From Ypsolopha sequella (taxonomy: Eukaryota > Arthropoda > Insecta > Lepidoptera > Ypsolophidae), in assembly GCA_934047225.1 (NCBI GenBank), contig OW204012.1, positions 4,278,001 through 4,342,000 of the forward strand: a DNA stretch of 64,000 nucleotides, in the 5' to 3' direction. A model generated the notes under the pieces. It ran no database searches and was not told where the DNA came from. It was given only the letters and a program-made list of their open reading frames with translations. The position numbers and the translations under genes are program-made. Positions 43,651 to 54,570 of this stretch are shown piece after piece (the stretch's first letter is position 1; every line of letters starts with the position of its first letter).

Positions 43651-44350
43651 GACTCCAGCTCCAACAGAGAATTCTTGTAACTCCGCACAACGTGTAGTGA
43701 ACGTCACTAACACACCAATAATAGCAGACGTACATGGTCAATTTCACTCAGCACGAGCCCTGTTAGGTTTTATCTCACGTCGCGGTACTCTAGTTCTCAT
43801 TCGCTCAGAGTCGGCACAAGCTGTGTAGGTGCTAGGGATCAACTCATTGAAGTTCAGAACTTCTTCGGGTCAAACAATGATGCAATCACTCACCAGCTCG
43901 CGAATCAGCACATAACTTGGTTCGGCGCTCTGCACGAAATAATACTCAACTCAAGACCCCTCTGCCCGATTTTATCCGATCCTACGGACTTTGACCCTCT
44001 CACGGCCGGACATTTCATTATTGGTCGTCCGCTCACCGCTCTACCTGAGCAGTCTTTTTACGACAGACCCATATCTGTTATTAAACGCTTTCAGCTCATT
44101 CAAGCGCTCTCTCAGCGCTTTTGGATTCTCTGGTCCAGATCCTACCTCCATACCCTGCAAACCCGCTCCAATCAGCTCTCCCCTTCTTCCCCTCCTCAAG
44201 TGGGTGAACTGGTCCTCATCAAAGAGGATGACTTGCCTCCGCTCCAATGGAAGCTGGGGAGAATTCTCCGCACAATGCCTGGCAAGGATGGAGTGATCCA
44301 AGTTGTGGATCTGGACACAGCCCATGGAGCCGCAGCCCCGGCCCCCCCAG
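43648..44350 (+). pseudogene. BEL/Pao Pol remnant (protease scrap joined to integrase C-terminus)
   Basis: The first frame (43648-43824, ends at TAG) has IIADVHGQFHSARALLGF and IRSESAQAV, resembling the BEL aspartic protease around RALLD.GS, but the active-site motif is lost. After a one-base shift a second frame (from about 43829) has LANQHITW, LNSRPLCPILSDPTDFDPLT and AGHFIIGRPLTALPE. It continues with WSRSYLHTLQTRS, GELVLIKEDDLPPLQWKLGR and DTAHGA, the C-terminal integrase-adjacent domain of BEL/Pao elements. The stop falls just inside the 3' LTR. Large internal deletions make it non-functional. Confidence 0.8.
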
Positions 44351-44352
44351 GA

Positions 44353-44788
44353 TGTTCACGCTAAACAGCGTGACGTCAGCATGCGCAGAAAGGGTGACTC
44401 GCGACGGAATCGAGTCCCGCGCTGACCCCCGCTCGCTCGGTCTGTTCGGATCGACGAGCCTCTCTAGGCGCACGCGCGCGCGCCCGCGCAGCCGACAGCT
44501 CTAAACAATAGACATTCGCGTCAGCACAAACAATATCGCGTACCTAAAGTGTAGTGTTAATACAAGTGCTGTGTACATCACTCAAACCAGGACATTCAAT
44601 ACATCCCTGCACAGACGCCAGCTCAACTAGCCAACAAGAAGGCTCAGCACGTCACCGCATCTCCTGTCGGCCCATCGAGAACAACATTCCAAAGCAAGGT
44701 CAGTCAGTTTACCCACAATCTTTTTCTTATCCTGTCTACTCTCCCATTCAAATTCCATCAGCTCTGCATCCTGTAGCCAGCGGCTACA
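44353..44788 (+). repeat. BEL/Pao 3' LTR
   Basis: TG...CA termini, directly following the Pol remnant. The target duplication CTTTG follows at once. Confidence 0.87.
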
Positions 44789-44951
44789 CTTTGTAAATTA
44801 CCGTTACAAATTTTAAGTAATCGTACACTCATTTAACGAAGTAGAGCAACATTCAGGTGCGGTCTCTAACATCTTAATGCAGCGGGGGGAGCGCCACTTC
44901 TAAAGCCTCAGGTAAGATGAAAGCGAAATGTTGCAAAGAGAGTCTGGGGCC

Positions 44952-45532
44952 TTAAGGCGCTCTTATCCCAAAATCAGTAATTTCAAAGTCAAATAGAACT
45001 TTCAAATATCGTCTAAAATACGCAATATAGTTCGAACCTTTATCTAGGTCTTCCATGCATGTGTTACACGATCAGACACACTTTGCTCGATAGAAATAAT
45101 GCACGAACACAGCATGTAATAAGACCTTTCAAATCATGCCATTTCCATAATTCCACTCTTTTATTAACGAAACATATCTGGTAATATTGCTCTTTAAATT
45201 TTCTAGGTAGACCACGTAAGTGGGTTTTAATAAACATATCCCTTATTTTTAAACAATTTAAAACGGATAAAAACAACGAAAAAGTACAAACTTTCAAATC
45301 ATGCCATTTCCATAATTCCACTCTTTTATTAACGAAACATATCTGGTAATATTGCTCTTTAAATTTTCTAGGTCGACCACGTAAGTGGGTTTAATAAACA
45401 TATCCCTTATTTTTAAACAATTTAAAAACCGATAAAAACAACGAAAAAGTACAAAAGTGTGGTTATTTTCTTTACTCTTTACACGTAAAGAAAAAGACAG
45501 AGAGTCACTGTTCTGGGATAAGAGCGCCTTAA
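44952..45532 (-). mobile_element. TTAA-flanked piggyBac-like MITE, copy 2, with internal duplication
   Basis: Same termini as 12692-13125, opposite orientation. A block of about 165 bp (CTTTCAAATCATGCCATTTC through CGAAAAAGTACAAA) is present twice in tandem, at about 45124-45290 and 45291-45456. The 57-codon frame is intact at 45064-45237. Confidence 0.85.
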
Positions 45533-45685
45533 CGCCGTAATTAGAGAGTTACGAGTATATGCATTTGCATATGCTAATATGCAAATGCATAAAATCCGAT
45601 GTCTACTAATTACTAAGCCTCCGCTGTTTGTCTATCTTGTCCGTGTGTCCGTCTGTAACTGGGGTCCACAGCTTCAGCCGTTACA

Positions 45686-45716
45686 GTATCGTATCGTATC
45701 GTATCGTATCGCCGTA
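45686..45716. repeat. (GTATC)n microsatellite
   Basis: Five to six copies of the pentamer CGTAT. Immediately upstream, CCTCCGCTGTTTGTCTATCT resembles the GACTCCGCTGTCCGTCCG block of the repeat at 15990. Confidence 0.75.
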
Positions 45717-45819
45717 TCGTGAATCATCTTGTAGTATTCGTTATGTCGTACTAAAATTGGCACGAATTATTGTCGACCATGGTTGTGCCAATTCCAGGGC
45801 CATAAAACAATAACTGAAC

Positions 45820-45905
45820 CGGTCGGGTAAACAAATCGGTTAGCCGTGACCTCTGTGCGTAAGGTCGCGGCTTCAATTCCCGTGCAACACGTCTGCGTGT
45901 CCAGT
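45820..45905. other. Possible tRNA-like SINE head (weak)
   Basis: GGTTAGCCGTGAC followed 30 bases later by GGCTTCAATTCCC is vaguely like pol III A and B boxes. No cloverleaf is evident and no functional tRNA is claimed. Confidence 0.2.
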
Positions 45906-45989
45906 TTTGAGGAGTTCTATAAATAATCGGACGGTAATTCTCAGCCACAAAAATCGTTTTTTTTTTTAACTGTTTTCTATATTGAGGTT

Positions 45990-46345
45990 AAACATCAATC
46001 GCTTAGCACAAAGTGCATAACTTAACTTTGTATTTCTTGATAGAAGTTAAAAATTGAAAAGCATTTAGGTATGTGGCAATTGACGCTAACAGTTCAGTAT
46101 TAGTGAGGTTTATAAAGCAAGAGTCTTGAAGTTTAATGCACAATTAGTCGTGATCTTGTCCAAACAAAGTTAAAACAGCATTTTAAGTTGGTTTTGAAAA
46201 GATCATGACTAATTGTGTATACAGTTTCAAACTCTTCACAAAACTCACTTATACTGAACTATCAAACTGCTTTTCAACTTTTTTTTCCTAACAAGTAAAA
46301 CAAAGTTAAGTTATGCACTTTGCGCTAAGCGACTGACTTTTAACC
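45990..46345. repeat. Fold-back element of about 350 bp
   Basis: The left arm (CGCTTAGCACAAAGTGCATA, TTGAAAAGCA, GTTCAGTATTAGTGAG) pairs with the right arm (complements at about 46230-46335). The central part GATCTTGTC...GAAAAGATCATGACTAATTG also pairs. Confidence 0.7.
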
Positions 46346-46770
46346 TTGAGGCGATATGCGAAAAAATACGGATGTTTCTTTTCTGTGTATTTCATGAAAT
46401 AAACGGAACATTTTAATAAATTTCTGGTATATGCATTTTGACTATATAATCCAGGGTTTTGAAATTGGAAAACATGTTTGGATAAAATTTCCTCGATAGA
46501 AATAATTGTTGAAATGAGGTCTTCAACACACACTTTTTCTCCTCGTTTGACGAATAGGAACCATATACAGAACTCAAACATATTTTATTAGGTGTGTGTT
46601 CAACAATATCTAGAGGTTTGATAGGTATTTGAAATTTTGCTAGATATTTTAGTTTTTTTAATAAAAATATAAAACCAACTTTTCTCCCTTTTGCCCTGAA
46701 TTCGCCCCTCTCGCACTGCGCGGTTATTCGCTTGAAGTGACAGTGACAAAAATAAAATTCGCATAGCCTC

Positions 46771-47202
46771 TTAAGGCGCTCTTATCCCAGAAGAGTGACT
46801 CTCTGTCTTTTTCTTTACGTGTAAGGAGTAAAGAACATAACCACACTTTTGTACTTTTACGTTGTTTTTATCGGTTTTTAAATTGTTTAAAAATAAGGGA
46901 TATGTTTATTAAAACCCACTTACGTGGTCGACCTAGAAAATTTAAAGAGCAATATTACCAGATATGTTTCGTTAATAAAAGAGTGGAATTATGGAAATGG
47001 CATGATTCGAAAGGTCTTATTACATGCTGTGTTCGTGAATTATTTCTATCGAGCAAAGTTTATCTGATCGTGTAACACATGCGTGGAAGACCTAGATAAA
47101 GGTTCGAACTATATTGCGTATTTTTTTTTTGGAAGTTTTAGACGATATTTGAAAGTTCTATTTGACTTTGAAATTACTGATTTTGGGATAAGAGCGCCTT
47201 AA
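46771..47202 (+). mobile_element. TTAA-flanked piggyBac-like MITE, copy 3
   Basis: Same orientation as the copy at 12692, about 432 bp, with exact TTAA plus GGCGCTCTTATCCCA termini. The 57-codon frame is at 46902-47075. Differences from copy 1 are few. Confidence 0.85.
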
Positions 47203-47424
47203 ACAGTGTAATTTTTGCTAGATCTGAACAGCGTGCAAACCTGCCAGCCAGCCTATTATCTCACAGCGACCTGCGCTCCCAACCTTTATATGTAGGTAGG
47301 TATATGGCCGACTGCCCCCATCCAGTGGGAATCGCTCATTTATTTGACCCATTGGGCGGTAAGCCAAATTTGATAAGATGTTACGCTCCGTTGCCAAGAT
47401 ATTGGGCTTTTCCTGTGCTTTTGG

Positions 47425-49647
47425 ATTAGTAACGTCTATGATTTTCGGTTGTCACAAATTCTTATATGTTGCCAGAAGCGTCTCGACGGAGTTCTTTAAG
47501 AGATGATTCATTCATGATGGTACTTCCAATCGTCAGTCTCTATTAGTAACGTCTATGATGTTCGGTTGTCACAAATTCTTATATGTTGCCAGAAGCGTCT
47601 CGACGGAGTTCTTTAAGAGATGATTCATTCATGATGGTACTTCCAATCGTCAGTCTCTATTAGTAACGTCTATGATTTTCGGTTGTCACAAATTCTTATA
47701 TGTTGCCAGAAGCGTCTCGACGGAGTTCTTTAAGAGATGATTCATTCATGATGGTACTTCCAATCGTCAGTCTCTATTAGTAACGTCTATGATGTTCGGT
47801 TGTCACAAATTCTTATATGTTGCCAGAAGCGTCTCGACGGAGTTCTTTAAGAGATGATTCATTCATGATGGTACTTCCAATCGTCAGTCTCTATTAGTAA
47901 CGTCTATGATTTTCGGTTGTCACAAATTCTTATATGTTGCCAGAAGCGTCTCGACGGAGTTCTTTAAGAGATGATTCATTCATGATGGTACTTCCAATCG
48001 TCAGTCTCTATTAGTAACGTCTATGATTTTCGGTTGTCACAAATTCTTATATGTTGCCAGAAGCGTCTCGACGGAGTTCTTTAAGAGATGATTCATTCAT
48101 GATGGTACTTCCAATCGTCAGTCTCTATTAGTAACGTCTATGATGTTCGGTTGTCACAAATTCTTATATGTTGCCAGAAGCGTCTCGACGGAGTTCTTTA
48201 AGAGATGATTCATTCATGATGGTACTTCCAATCGTCAGTCTCTATTAGTAACGTCTATGATGTTCGGTTGTCACAAATTCTTATATCTTGCCAGAAGCGT
48301 CTCGACGGAGTTCTTTAAGAGATGATTCATTCATGATGGTACTTCCAATCGTCAGTCTCTATTAGTAACGTCTATGATGTTCGGTTGTCACAAATTCTTA
48401 TATGTTGCCAGAAGCGTCTCGACGGAGTTCTTTAAGAGATGATTCATTCATGATGGTACTTCCAATCGTCAGTCTCTATTAGTAACGTCTATGATGTTCG
48501 GTTGTCACAAATTCTTATATCTTGCCAGAAGCGTCTCGACGGAGTTCTTTAAGAGATGATTCATTCATGATGGTACTTCCAATCGTCAGTCTCTATTAGT
48601 AACGTCTATGATGTTCGGTTGTCACAAATTCTTATATCTTGCCAGAAGCGTCTCGACGGAGTTCTTTAAGAGATGATTCATTCATGATGGTACTTCCAAT
48701 CGTCAGTCTCTATTAGTAACGTCTATGATGTTCGGTTGTCACAAATTCTTATATGTTGCCAGAAGCGTCTCGACGGAGTTCTTTAAGAGATGATTCATTC
48801 ATGATGGTACTTCCAATCGTCAGTCTCTATTAGTAACGTCTATGATGTTCGGTTGTCACAAATTCTTATATCTTGCCAGAAGCGTCTCGACGGAGTTCTT
48901 TAAGAGATGATTCATTCATGATGGTACTTCCAATCGTCAGTCTCTATTAGTAACGTCTATGATGTTCGGTTGTCACAAATTCTTATATCTTGCCAGAAGC
49001 GTCTCGACGGAGTTCTTTAAGAGATGATTCATTCATGATGGTACTTCCAATCGTCAGTCTCTATTAGTAACGTCTATGATGTTCGGTTGTCACAAATTCT
49101 TATATCTTGCCAGAAGCGTCTCGACGGAGTTCTTTAAGAGATGATTCATTCATGATGGTACTTCCAATCGTCAGTCTCTATTAGTAACGTCTATGATGTT
49201 CGGTTGTCACAAATTCTTATATGTTGCCAGAAGCGTCTCGACGGAGTTCTTTAAGAGATGATTCATTCATGATGGTACTTCCAATCGTCAGTCTCTATTA
49301 GTAACGTCTATGATGTTCGGTTGTCACAAATTCTTATATCTTGCCAGAAGCGTCTCGACGGAGTTCTTTAAGAGATGATTCATTCATGATGGTACTTCCA
49401 ATCGTCAGTCTCTATTAGTAACGTCTATGATGTTCGGTTGTCACAAATTCTTATATCTTGCCAGAAGCGTCTCGACGGAGTTCTTTAAGAGATGATTCAT
49501 TCATGATGGTACTTCCAATCGTCAGTCTCTATTAGTAACGTCTATGATGTTCGGTTGTCACAAATTCTTATATCTTGCCAGAAGCGTCTCGACGGAGTTC
49601 TTTAAGAGATGATTCATTCATGATGGTACTTCCAATCGTCAGTATCT
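47425..49647 (+). repeat. 117-bp satellite array, 19 units
   Basis: Nineteen head-to-tail units starting ATTAGTAACGTCTATGAT. They differ almost only at two sites: T or G in GAT(T/G)TTCGG, and G or C in ATAT(G/C)TTGCC. The last unit has a small insertion (CAGTATCTC) and is followed by a MITE. No open frame; a very recent amplification. Confidence 0.95.
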
Positions 49648-49678
49648 CTATTCATAAGTATACAATTTTTTGATCAAT

Positions 49679-49947
49679 ATACAAGGTGACTTTTTGATCA
49701 TCGTCCAAATTCATACTGGTGCCTTGGTAAGTGATCAGTATCATGGATCAATAACAATTTTGGTGAAATTCGTAAAATGAAATTTCGACTCCCCATAGTG
49801 ATTCACTCGGGACTGGAACTGAATTTCTATGGGAAGCCGAAATTTCATTTTACGAATTTCACAAAAATTGTTACTGATCCAAGACACTGATCACTTATCA
49901 AGCCTCCAGTATGAATTTGGACGATGATCAAAAAGTCACCTTGTATA
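49679..49947. mobile_element. Fold-back MITE (ACAAGGTGA family), copy 2
   Basis: Ends TATACAAGGTGACTTTTTGA and its complement, about 268 bp, directly downstream of the satellite array. Confidence 0.85.
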
Positions 49948-49975
49948 TTTGTCTCTTTTTTATAAGATTTTTAAT

Positions 49976-50125
49976 GTAGTTTTGGTTGATTAAAAACTAA
50001 TAATAAAAAGGTAAAAATAATAATTTAACTCAAGATATATTTAGCAGTGGGGCCCGTAATATATCTTGAGTTAAATTATTATTTTTACCTTTTTATTATT
50101 AGTTTTTAATCAACCAAAACTACAT
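49976..50125. repeat. Perfect palindrome with arms of about 65 bp
   Basis: GTAGTTTTGGTTGATTAAAA through CTCAAGATATAT is repeated exactly in reverse complement around a spacer of about 19 bases that includes GCAGTGGGGCCCG. Confidence 0.87.
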
Positions 50126-50227
50126 AAGTATACAAATGTGTTTCAAACGAAAGTAGAAAAAAAAGTTGTCTTATAAATAATAAAGCAGTAAAAAAGTTGT
50201 CTGTACGGTATTATAGTATACAGGGTG

Positions 50228-50648
50228 TTAAGGGGCTGCACAATACTAAAATTCAGTCCTGTTCTAACGCTTTTGTTTTTTAACTGTCTATCCTGCTCTA
50301 ATTAGATACCGCGCACGCAAAACTTAAGTTATTTTTAAATCGCGACTATATTAGGACTAAAATTTATAATTTCTTTATGTAATAAAGATGGGTTTTTCTA
50401 GTAAATATCTGCGTGTGTTGATTTCGTTTCAATCGGTTTTGAAATATGGAAACTGAATCGCTTTTTTCGTAAAATTCATGCTTTTTTAAAAGTAGTGTAA
50501 TTAAAAGAATATTCAAAGTATGTTTATTTATAAAGTGTAGTTGTCTTGAGTCAAAAAACACGCCATATTTTTTTCAAATTTTTACCATCTACATTGACGG
50601 AACTGAATCCAATGCAAAACTGATGTTGAGCATTGTGGAGCCCCTTAA
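50228..50648. mobile_element. TTAA-flanked MITE (GGGGCTGCACA family), uninterrupted copy
   Basis: TTAAGGGGCTGCACAATACT to TTGTGGAGCCCCTTAA, 421 bp. It serves as the empty reference for the copies at 9917 and 57680, which carry insertions. Confidence 0.8.
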
Positions 50649-51068
50649 GATGATGGCCTACCCTAGCAATTTTTTATATTACCCGTCCAGCACAATAAGT
50701 CCAATGGCAAATACCTTATTTGCTTTTGATAGAAGCGATTATATGTTGACTCATTGGCTTCTTTTTCTTGAACGCGTATAAACTAATGATCACGCAGCGA
50801 AACAATAAATTGGTGTGTTTTTAGCTAATACTGAAATATTTTGTAGGGAAAAAATATTGAATTTAAGTAGAATCCCTTCATATTTCTAAAACCTATTTTA
50901 TGAAAAAAAAAATCAAGTTGTTCTCTTAACTGCGTTCTTGAAACGAACGTTTGAAAACAAAAAAAAAAAGAGGGTGGAAAGTTCTTTTTTTTGACAGTCG
51001 TATTAATCTTAATACATTGTTTATAAGTAGAATCCCTAGATAAAAGATCAATAAATCAAATATATTTT

Positions 51069-51385
51069 TTACTTGGAGACCCCCTCCGAAGTAATTCGGG
51101 GGAGAGTAAGAGGACAGCTCACAGGCAAAAAATCAGGAGGCCCACCATGCCTGGGACCGATGGATGGCGGTATATCCATCCCTAATAGCCGGGCCTTACA
51201 TGGAACAGACTGGTGACGGGCAGCGGGGCACTGGTGCGAGGGTTCCGGCACTGCGCTCACCAACCCGCCTGCCCAGCGTGTGTGAGTATGGGCAATTCTT
51301 CCAGGATGACCGCCGGGAGTTGCAAAGTCCTGGAAAGGCTTATGTCCAGCAGTGGACGAACTAGGCTGATGGATGATTTTTTTCA
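51069..51385 (+). mobile_element. Non-LTR retrotransposon 3' fragment, copy 2
   Basis: Reverse complement of the block at 19715-20065, including GTCCAGCAGTGGACGAAC and ending CTGATGGATGATTTTTTT. A 151-codon frame on the opposite strand is not a known protein. Confidence 0.55.
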
Positions 51386-51389
51386 ATAC

Positions 51390-52238
51390 AAGTAGAATCC
51401 GAATTTCTTCAAACGAATCCTCGGAAGTCTGGCGTTGTTCATGCTCTAGGCCAGTGTTGCCAGATGAAGAAACTGATATTACAGTGTTTGGGGTCAAATT
51501 ACAGTAAAGTTCATTCATTTTCATATTTTTTGCATTTTTCGACTAACTTAGGTAACTTTTGGCGTTAGAAAGGAGACGGTCAGTTCCCCATAAGCAAAAT
51601 GCCTTAAGAGTGTACACAAACATATTGTGGTCAATGATAAAGATCAAATTCAAAATAACACGGTTTGACTGTCCATTTAAAACGGACACCATCTTATAAT
51701 AACTTTTTATGATAAATCGTTTTTATTTTGAGGTTATTTTCATATGGCATTACGAAAATAAACTTAAGCGCGTTTGAAACGTTCGTAGTTGTAACAATGT
51801 TTCACGATGATTCTGATATATTTAAAAGGGTCATGCTCAAATGTCAGTCGTAATGTAATCTCTATCAGAATCCAGAAGAAAAGCATGAATCGTGAAATAA
51901 AAAGCTGTGACTGCCGATTGCGTCACGCATGACTCTATCAAAGCACGCTGGAAGCGTAGTTTGTGGACTATTTGGTAGATGGCGCCCTTTCGTTGCGTTC
52001 GGTGTTCGCTCTCATGACTGGTTAGCTACGAATAAATCTAACAGAAATTATAGTATAAATTTATTTCATGTACGCGGTTAAGGCCGATTCTGACCATCTC
52101 CTTTCAATGTCCCCATACACTGTAATTTTTCCAAGTAATAGAGTGTACAGTAGATCCTGTTAAATTACAGCAGATCTACCATAATTACAGTGTGACTGGC
52201 AACTTTGCTCTAGGCGCATGTACAATTGTACAGTCTTA
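51390..52238. other. Non-coding region
   Basis: I see no gene. CTGATATTACAGTGT near 51472 and ATAATTACAGTGTGACTGG near 52180 suggest the ends of a decayed element, but this is not certain. Confidence 0.35.
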
Positions 52239-52825
52239 CCCTGCGTTCCGAAATAGAATTATTTCGCTAAAATCGATTACGAATGAATGAGGTGAATGGC
52301 TAATAAATCTAATAATCCATGAGTGAAGCAAATGCGTTCATTCATTCGTATGACTTTCGTGGCTCATGCGACGGAGGTGAGGCGATGTGAGCGTTGAACG
52401 GAATGGAATGTCAAAAATTGTTTTCGCTCCATTATTTCAGCAGTTCAGATCAGATAAACCATGGTATATGTTTTATTCGGTCATGAGAGAAACAAATGAA
52501 AAGTCGTGTGGAACTCTTCGTCGAAAAGGAAGAATTTATATTTAAATAATTTTTTTTGTCGCTATCTGAGTCTACGTTGAAGAACAGTGCTACCAACTCT
52601 TCTTGTTCCATCACGAATCACGGCACTTTGACGAAATAAAATAAAATAATCGTATTGTATTCTGTGGTAAGAGGTTATGGTTAAGATGTATCTTTTTTAA
52701 TGCGGTCTGAATCATAAGCTATCTTTCACATCGTTTGCTAGCTCACAAATTACGGACCAGTCAATGCTCACATTTTAATTCATTCATAGCTTTTATCGAT
52801 GTCATTCTATTTCGGACCGCACGGT
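52239..52825. repeat. Element with imperfect inverted ends
   Basis: GTTCCGAAATAGAATTATTT...TACGAATGAATGA at the left and the complement (TCATTCTATTTCGGACCGC near 52802) at the right. About 585 bp, no coding. Confidence 0.5.
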
Positions 52826-53160
52826 CGATATGAGGTGGCGATAGTACTCGACCATGCAAACAACATTCCGTGGAAAAAAATTGAGAAATCGAGAAATCCG
52901 TCGTTTCATACATTTTGGTCGGGCAGCTATGTAACTTTTCTATGGAACAGCTGATTTTGTTTCGCGATTTGAGGGTTGGGCTCCATAGCACAGTATAAGG
53001 AAAAGGAAGCAGTATTACGACTGGGGAGTGTCCTTGAAATAAATACCTACGGCCACTCGATACGCAAACACGCACTAGGGCTGCCCCGTGGCCAGTGACT
53101 GTTTGTTGCGTGATACGTATATTTTGTTTCAAATAAAGGCTTTATTATTATTATTATTAT
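52826..53160 (+). mobile_element. Retroposon 3' end with (TTA)n tail
   Basis: Ends CAAATAAAGGCTTTATTATT with further TTA repeats, a polyadenylation signal plus tandem tail typical of LINE or SINE ends. The body is not recognisable. Confidence 0.45.
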
Positions 53161-53279
53161 CTTTTGATTAAAAATGACTGAGTTGGTAATAAAACGTTAA
53201 TCCTGCGGGCCTAGAGAAGCTTCTGATATGTACAAGTGGAACAGTAGATTAGGTAAATATCAATCAAATTAGAAATTGT

Positions 53280-53480
53280 ATTAATATTGAAATATATATA
53301 TATATATATATAATATATATATACATACAAGGAAAGAAGAGTTTAAATAATTATCGTTTATTGTTATTTAGTATACATATAAATAACTAATATTCACACA
53401 CACACACACACACACCCTTACATACGCACCCTCACACTCACTACAAAGTAACTAGAATAAGTTAAGTTAAGTTAAGTTAC
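53280..53480. repeat. Microsatellites (TA)n, (CA)n and (GTTAA)n
   Basis: (TA)n at about 53295-53325, (CA)n at 53396-53415 and GTTAA repeats at 53460-53480. The (CA)n with CACCCTCACACTCAC resembles the GT-rich LINE 3' UTR at 29820 and 62255 on the other strand. Confidence 0.7.
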
Positions 53481-53679
53481 TTTAATTTAATTTAATTAAT
53501 TTAATGCAATCTTTACTTGTCATTGTTAACTTTATATAAAAACTGTGTGGAAGAGCGGGGTCTCCTAATACAAGTATTTACGTACTTAAAAGGAGTCTCC
53601 AACCCAGCTATGTTAAACCGCTTTTAATGATAAATAAAGATTTTTGTATTTTTTTTTTTGTATATTTTGTATTGTGTAT

Positions 53680-53893
53680 CTCTAGTTGCCTTCTGGACTG
53701 GGTGTCTATCATCAAAAACATAGATATACTATCGAATTCCGATGTCCTCAGGATATTTTCGCACTTGAAGTGACGACACAGATTGTTAATAGTTCAATAC
53801 CCACTAAAGGCAATTTTGAAATTTCAGGTTTTAGCTAGGTTTTTGATGATAGGCACCTCGTGCAGTTGGCAACTAAAGATACAGAATAGGGGG
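53680..53893. mobile_element. MITE of the CTATTCTGTATCT family
   Basis: Contains GTATCTCTAGTTGCCTTCTG, AAAACATAGATATACTATCG and GGCAACTAAAGATACAGAAT, followed by AGGGGGG. Copy of the family at 2548, 34062 and 56474. Confidence 0.7.
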
Positions 53894-54407
53894 GCTGGTT
53901 TCGATAGAGGTGTATTGAAACATCCGTACACTGAACAATTAGCATGATAGCTACGTGCCATAATTTACGTAAAACACTCGTAAATGCGCGGGAGCGTCTC
54001 AAAGTTTTAGCGTGCTCACGTGATCGAGGCACAACTGCGACTGCCGCCCCCCGAAGCCCCCGAGATTTCGAAGCGCGTCGTTTCGGGCCGTTTCTATGAA
54101 GACATAATACTGCTTCCTTTTTTTTTCCTGTGTTCATAGTGAAAGTTGGTCGTATAGAAGGGTACTATCACCAGTTTCCGGCTTCCGCAACTTCATCTTA
54201 ACACCCTGTAAATATTAATTAGTATTGTACGGAACTGATGATAATTTTATAGAATTAAATGAGACTTGAGGATAATTCATGATTTATATAAAAACGGCTC
54301 ACCCCAATACGTGTTGTGATCGGGAAAGCCGACCAGTTTCAGCAGATTTAGACTGCCTTCATCTGTGAGGCGTAACGTCGTCGCGTAAACGTCTTTACTC
54401 GCCCAGT

Positions 54408-54570
54408 GGGTCTACCGCGTAATTCTCATTTTCATCAACATCAACTTGAGATTAAAATTTGTCGTGCGTGCGACGACGCCCGCCTAACATGCCATCTCTT
54501 TTGCACGCGTTGAATTTCGCATGCATTTGCTTGAAGTTGATACAAAATGAGAATTACGCGGTAGAGCCCC
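54408..54570. mobile_element. Fold-back MITE (GGGTCTACC family), copy 2
   Basis: GGGTCTACCGCGTAATTCTC to AGAATTACGCGGTAGAGCCCC. The middle contains GACGACGCCCGCC, unusually GC-rich for the region. Confidence 0.75.

Larger units (their letters stand above)
42253..44793 (+). mobile_element. Internally deleted BEL/Pao LTR retrotransposon
   Basis: The 5-bp duplication CTTTG lies at 42253-42257 and 44789-44793. The 3' LTR is 44353-44788 (436 bp, TGTTCACG to GGCTACA). The 5' LTR starts at 42258 and matches it to 42620, where homology ends; its last roughly 70 bp are missing or replaced. Between them are a long non-coding leader, a minisatellite and a short remnant of Pol. Gag, most of the protease, RT and RNase H are deleted. 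Confidence 0.85.

Noticed and set aside
45820..45905. tRNA gene
   Set aside because: The A and B box matches are poor and no cloverleaf can be drawn; kept only as a weak SINE-like hint.
47425..49647. CRISPR-like array
   Set aside because: The 117-bp units are contiguous with no unique spacers; it is a satellite in a eukaryotic genome.
51069..51524. 151-codon minus-strand frame as a host gene
   Set aside because: Most of it is repeated at 19.7-20.1 kb next to a LINE-like tail, with no conserved domain.
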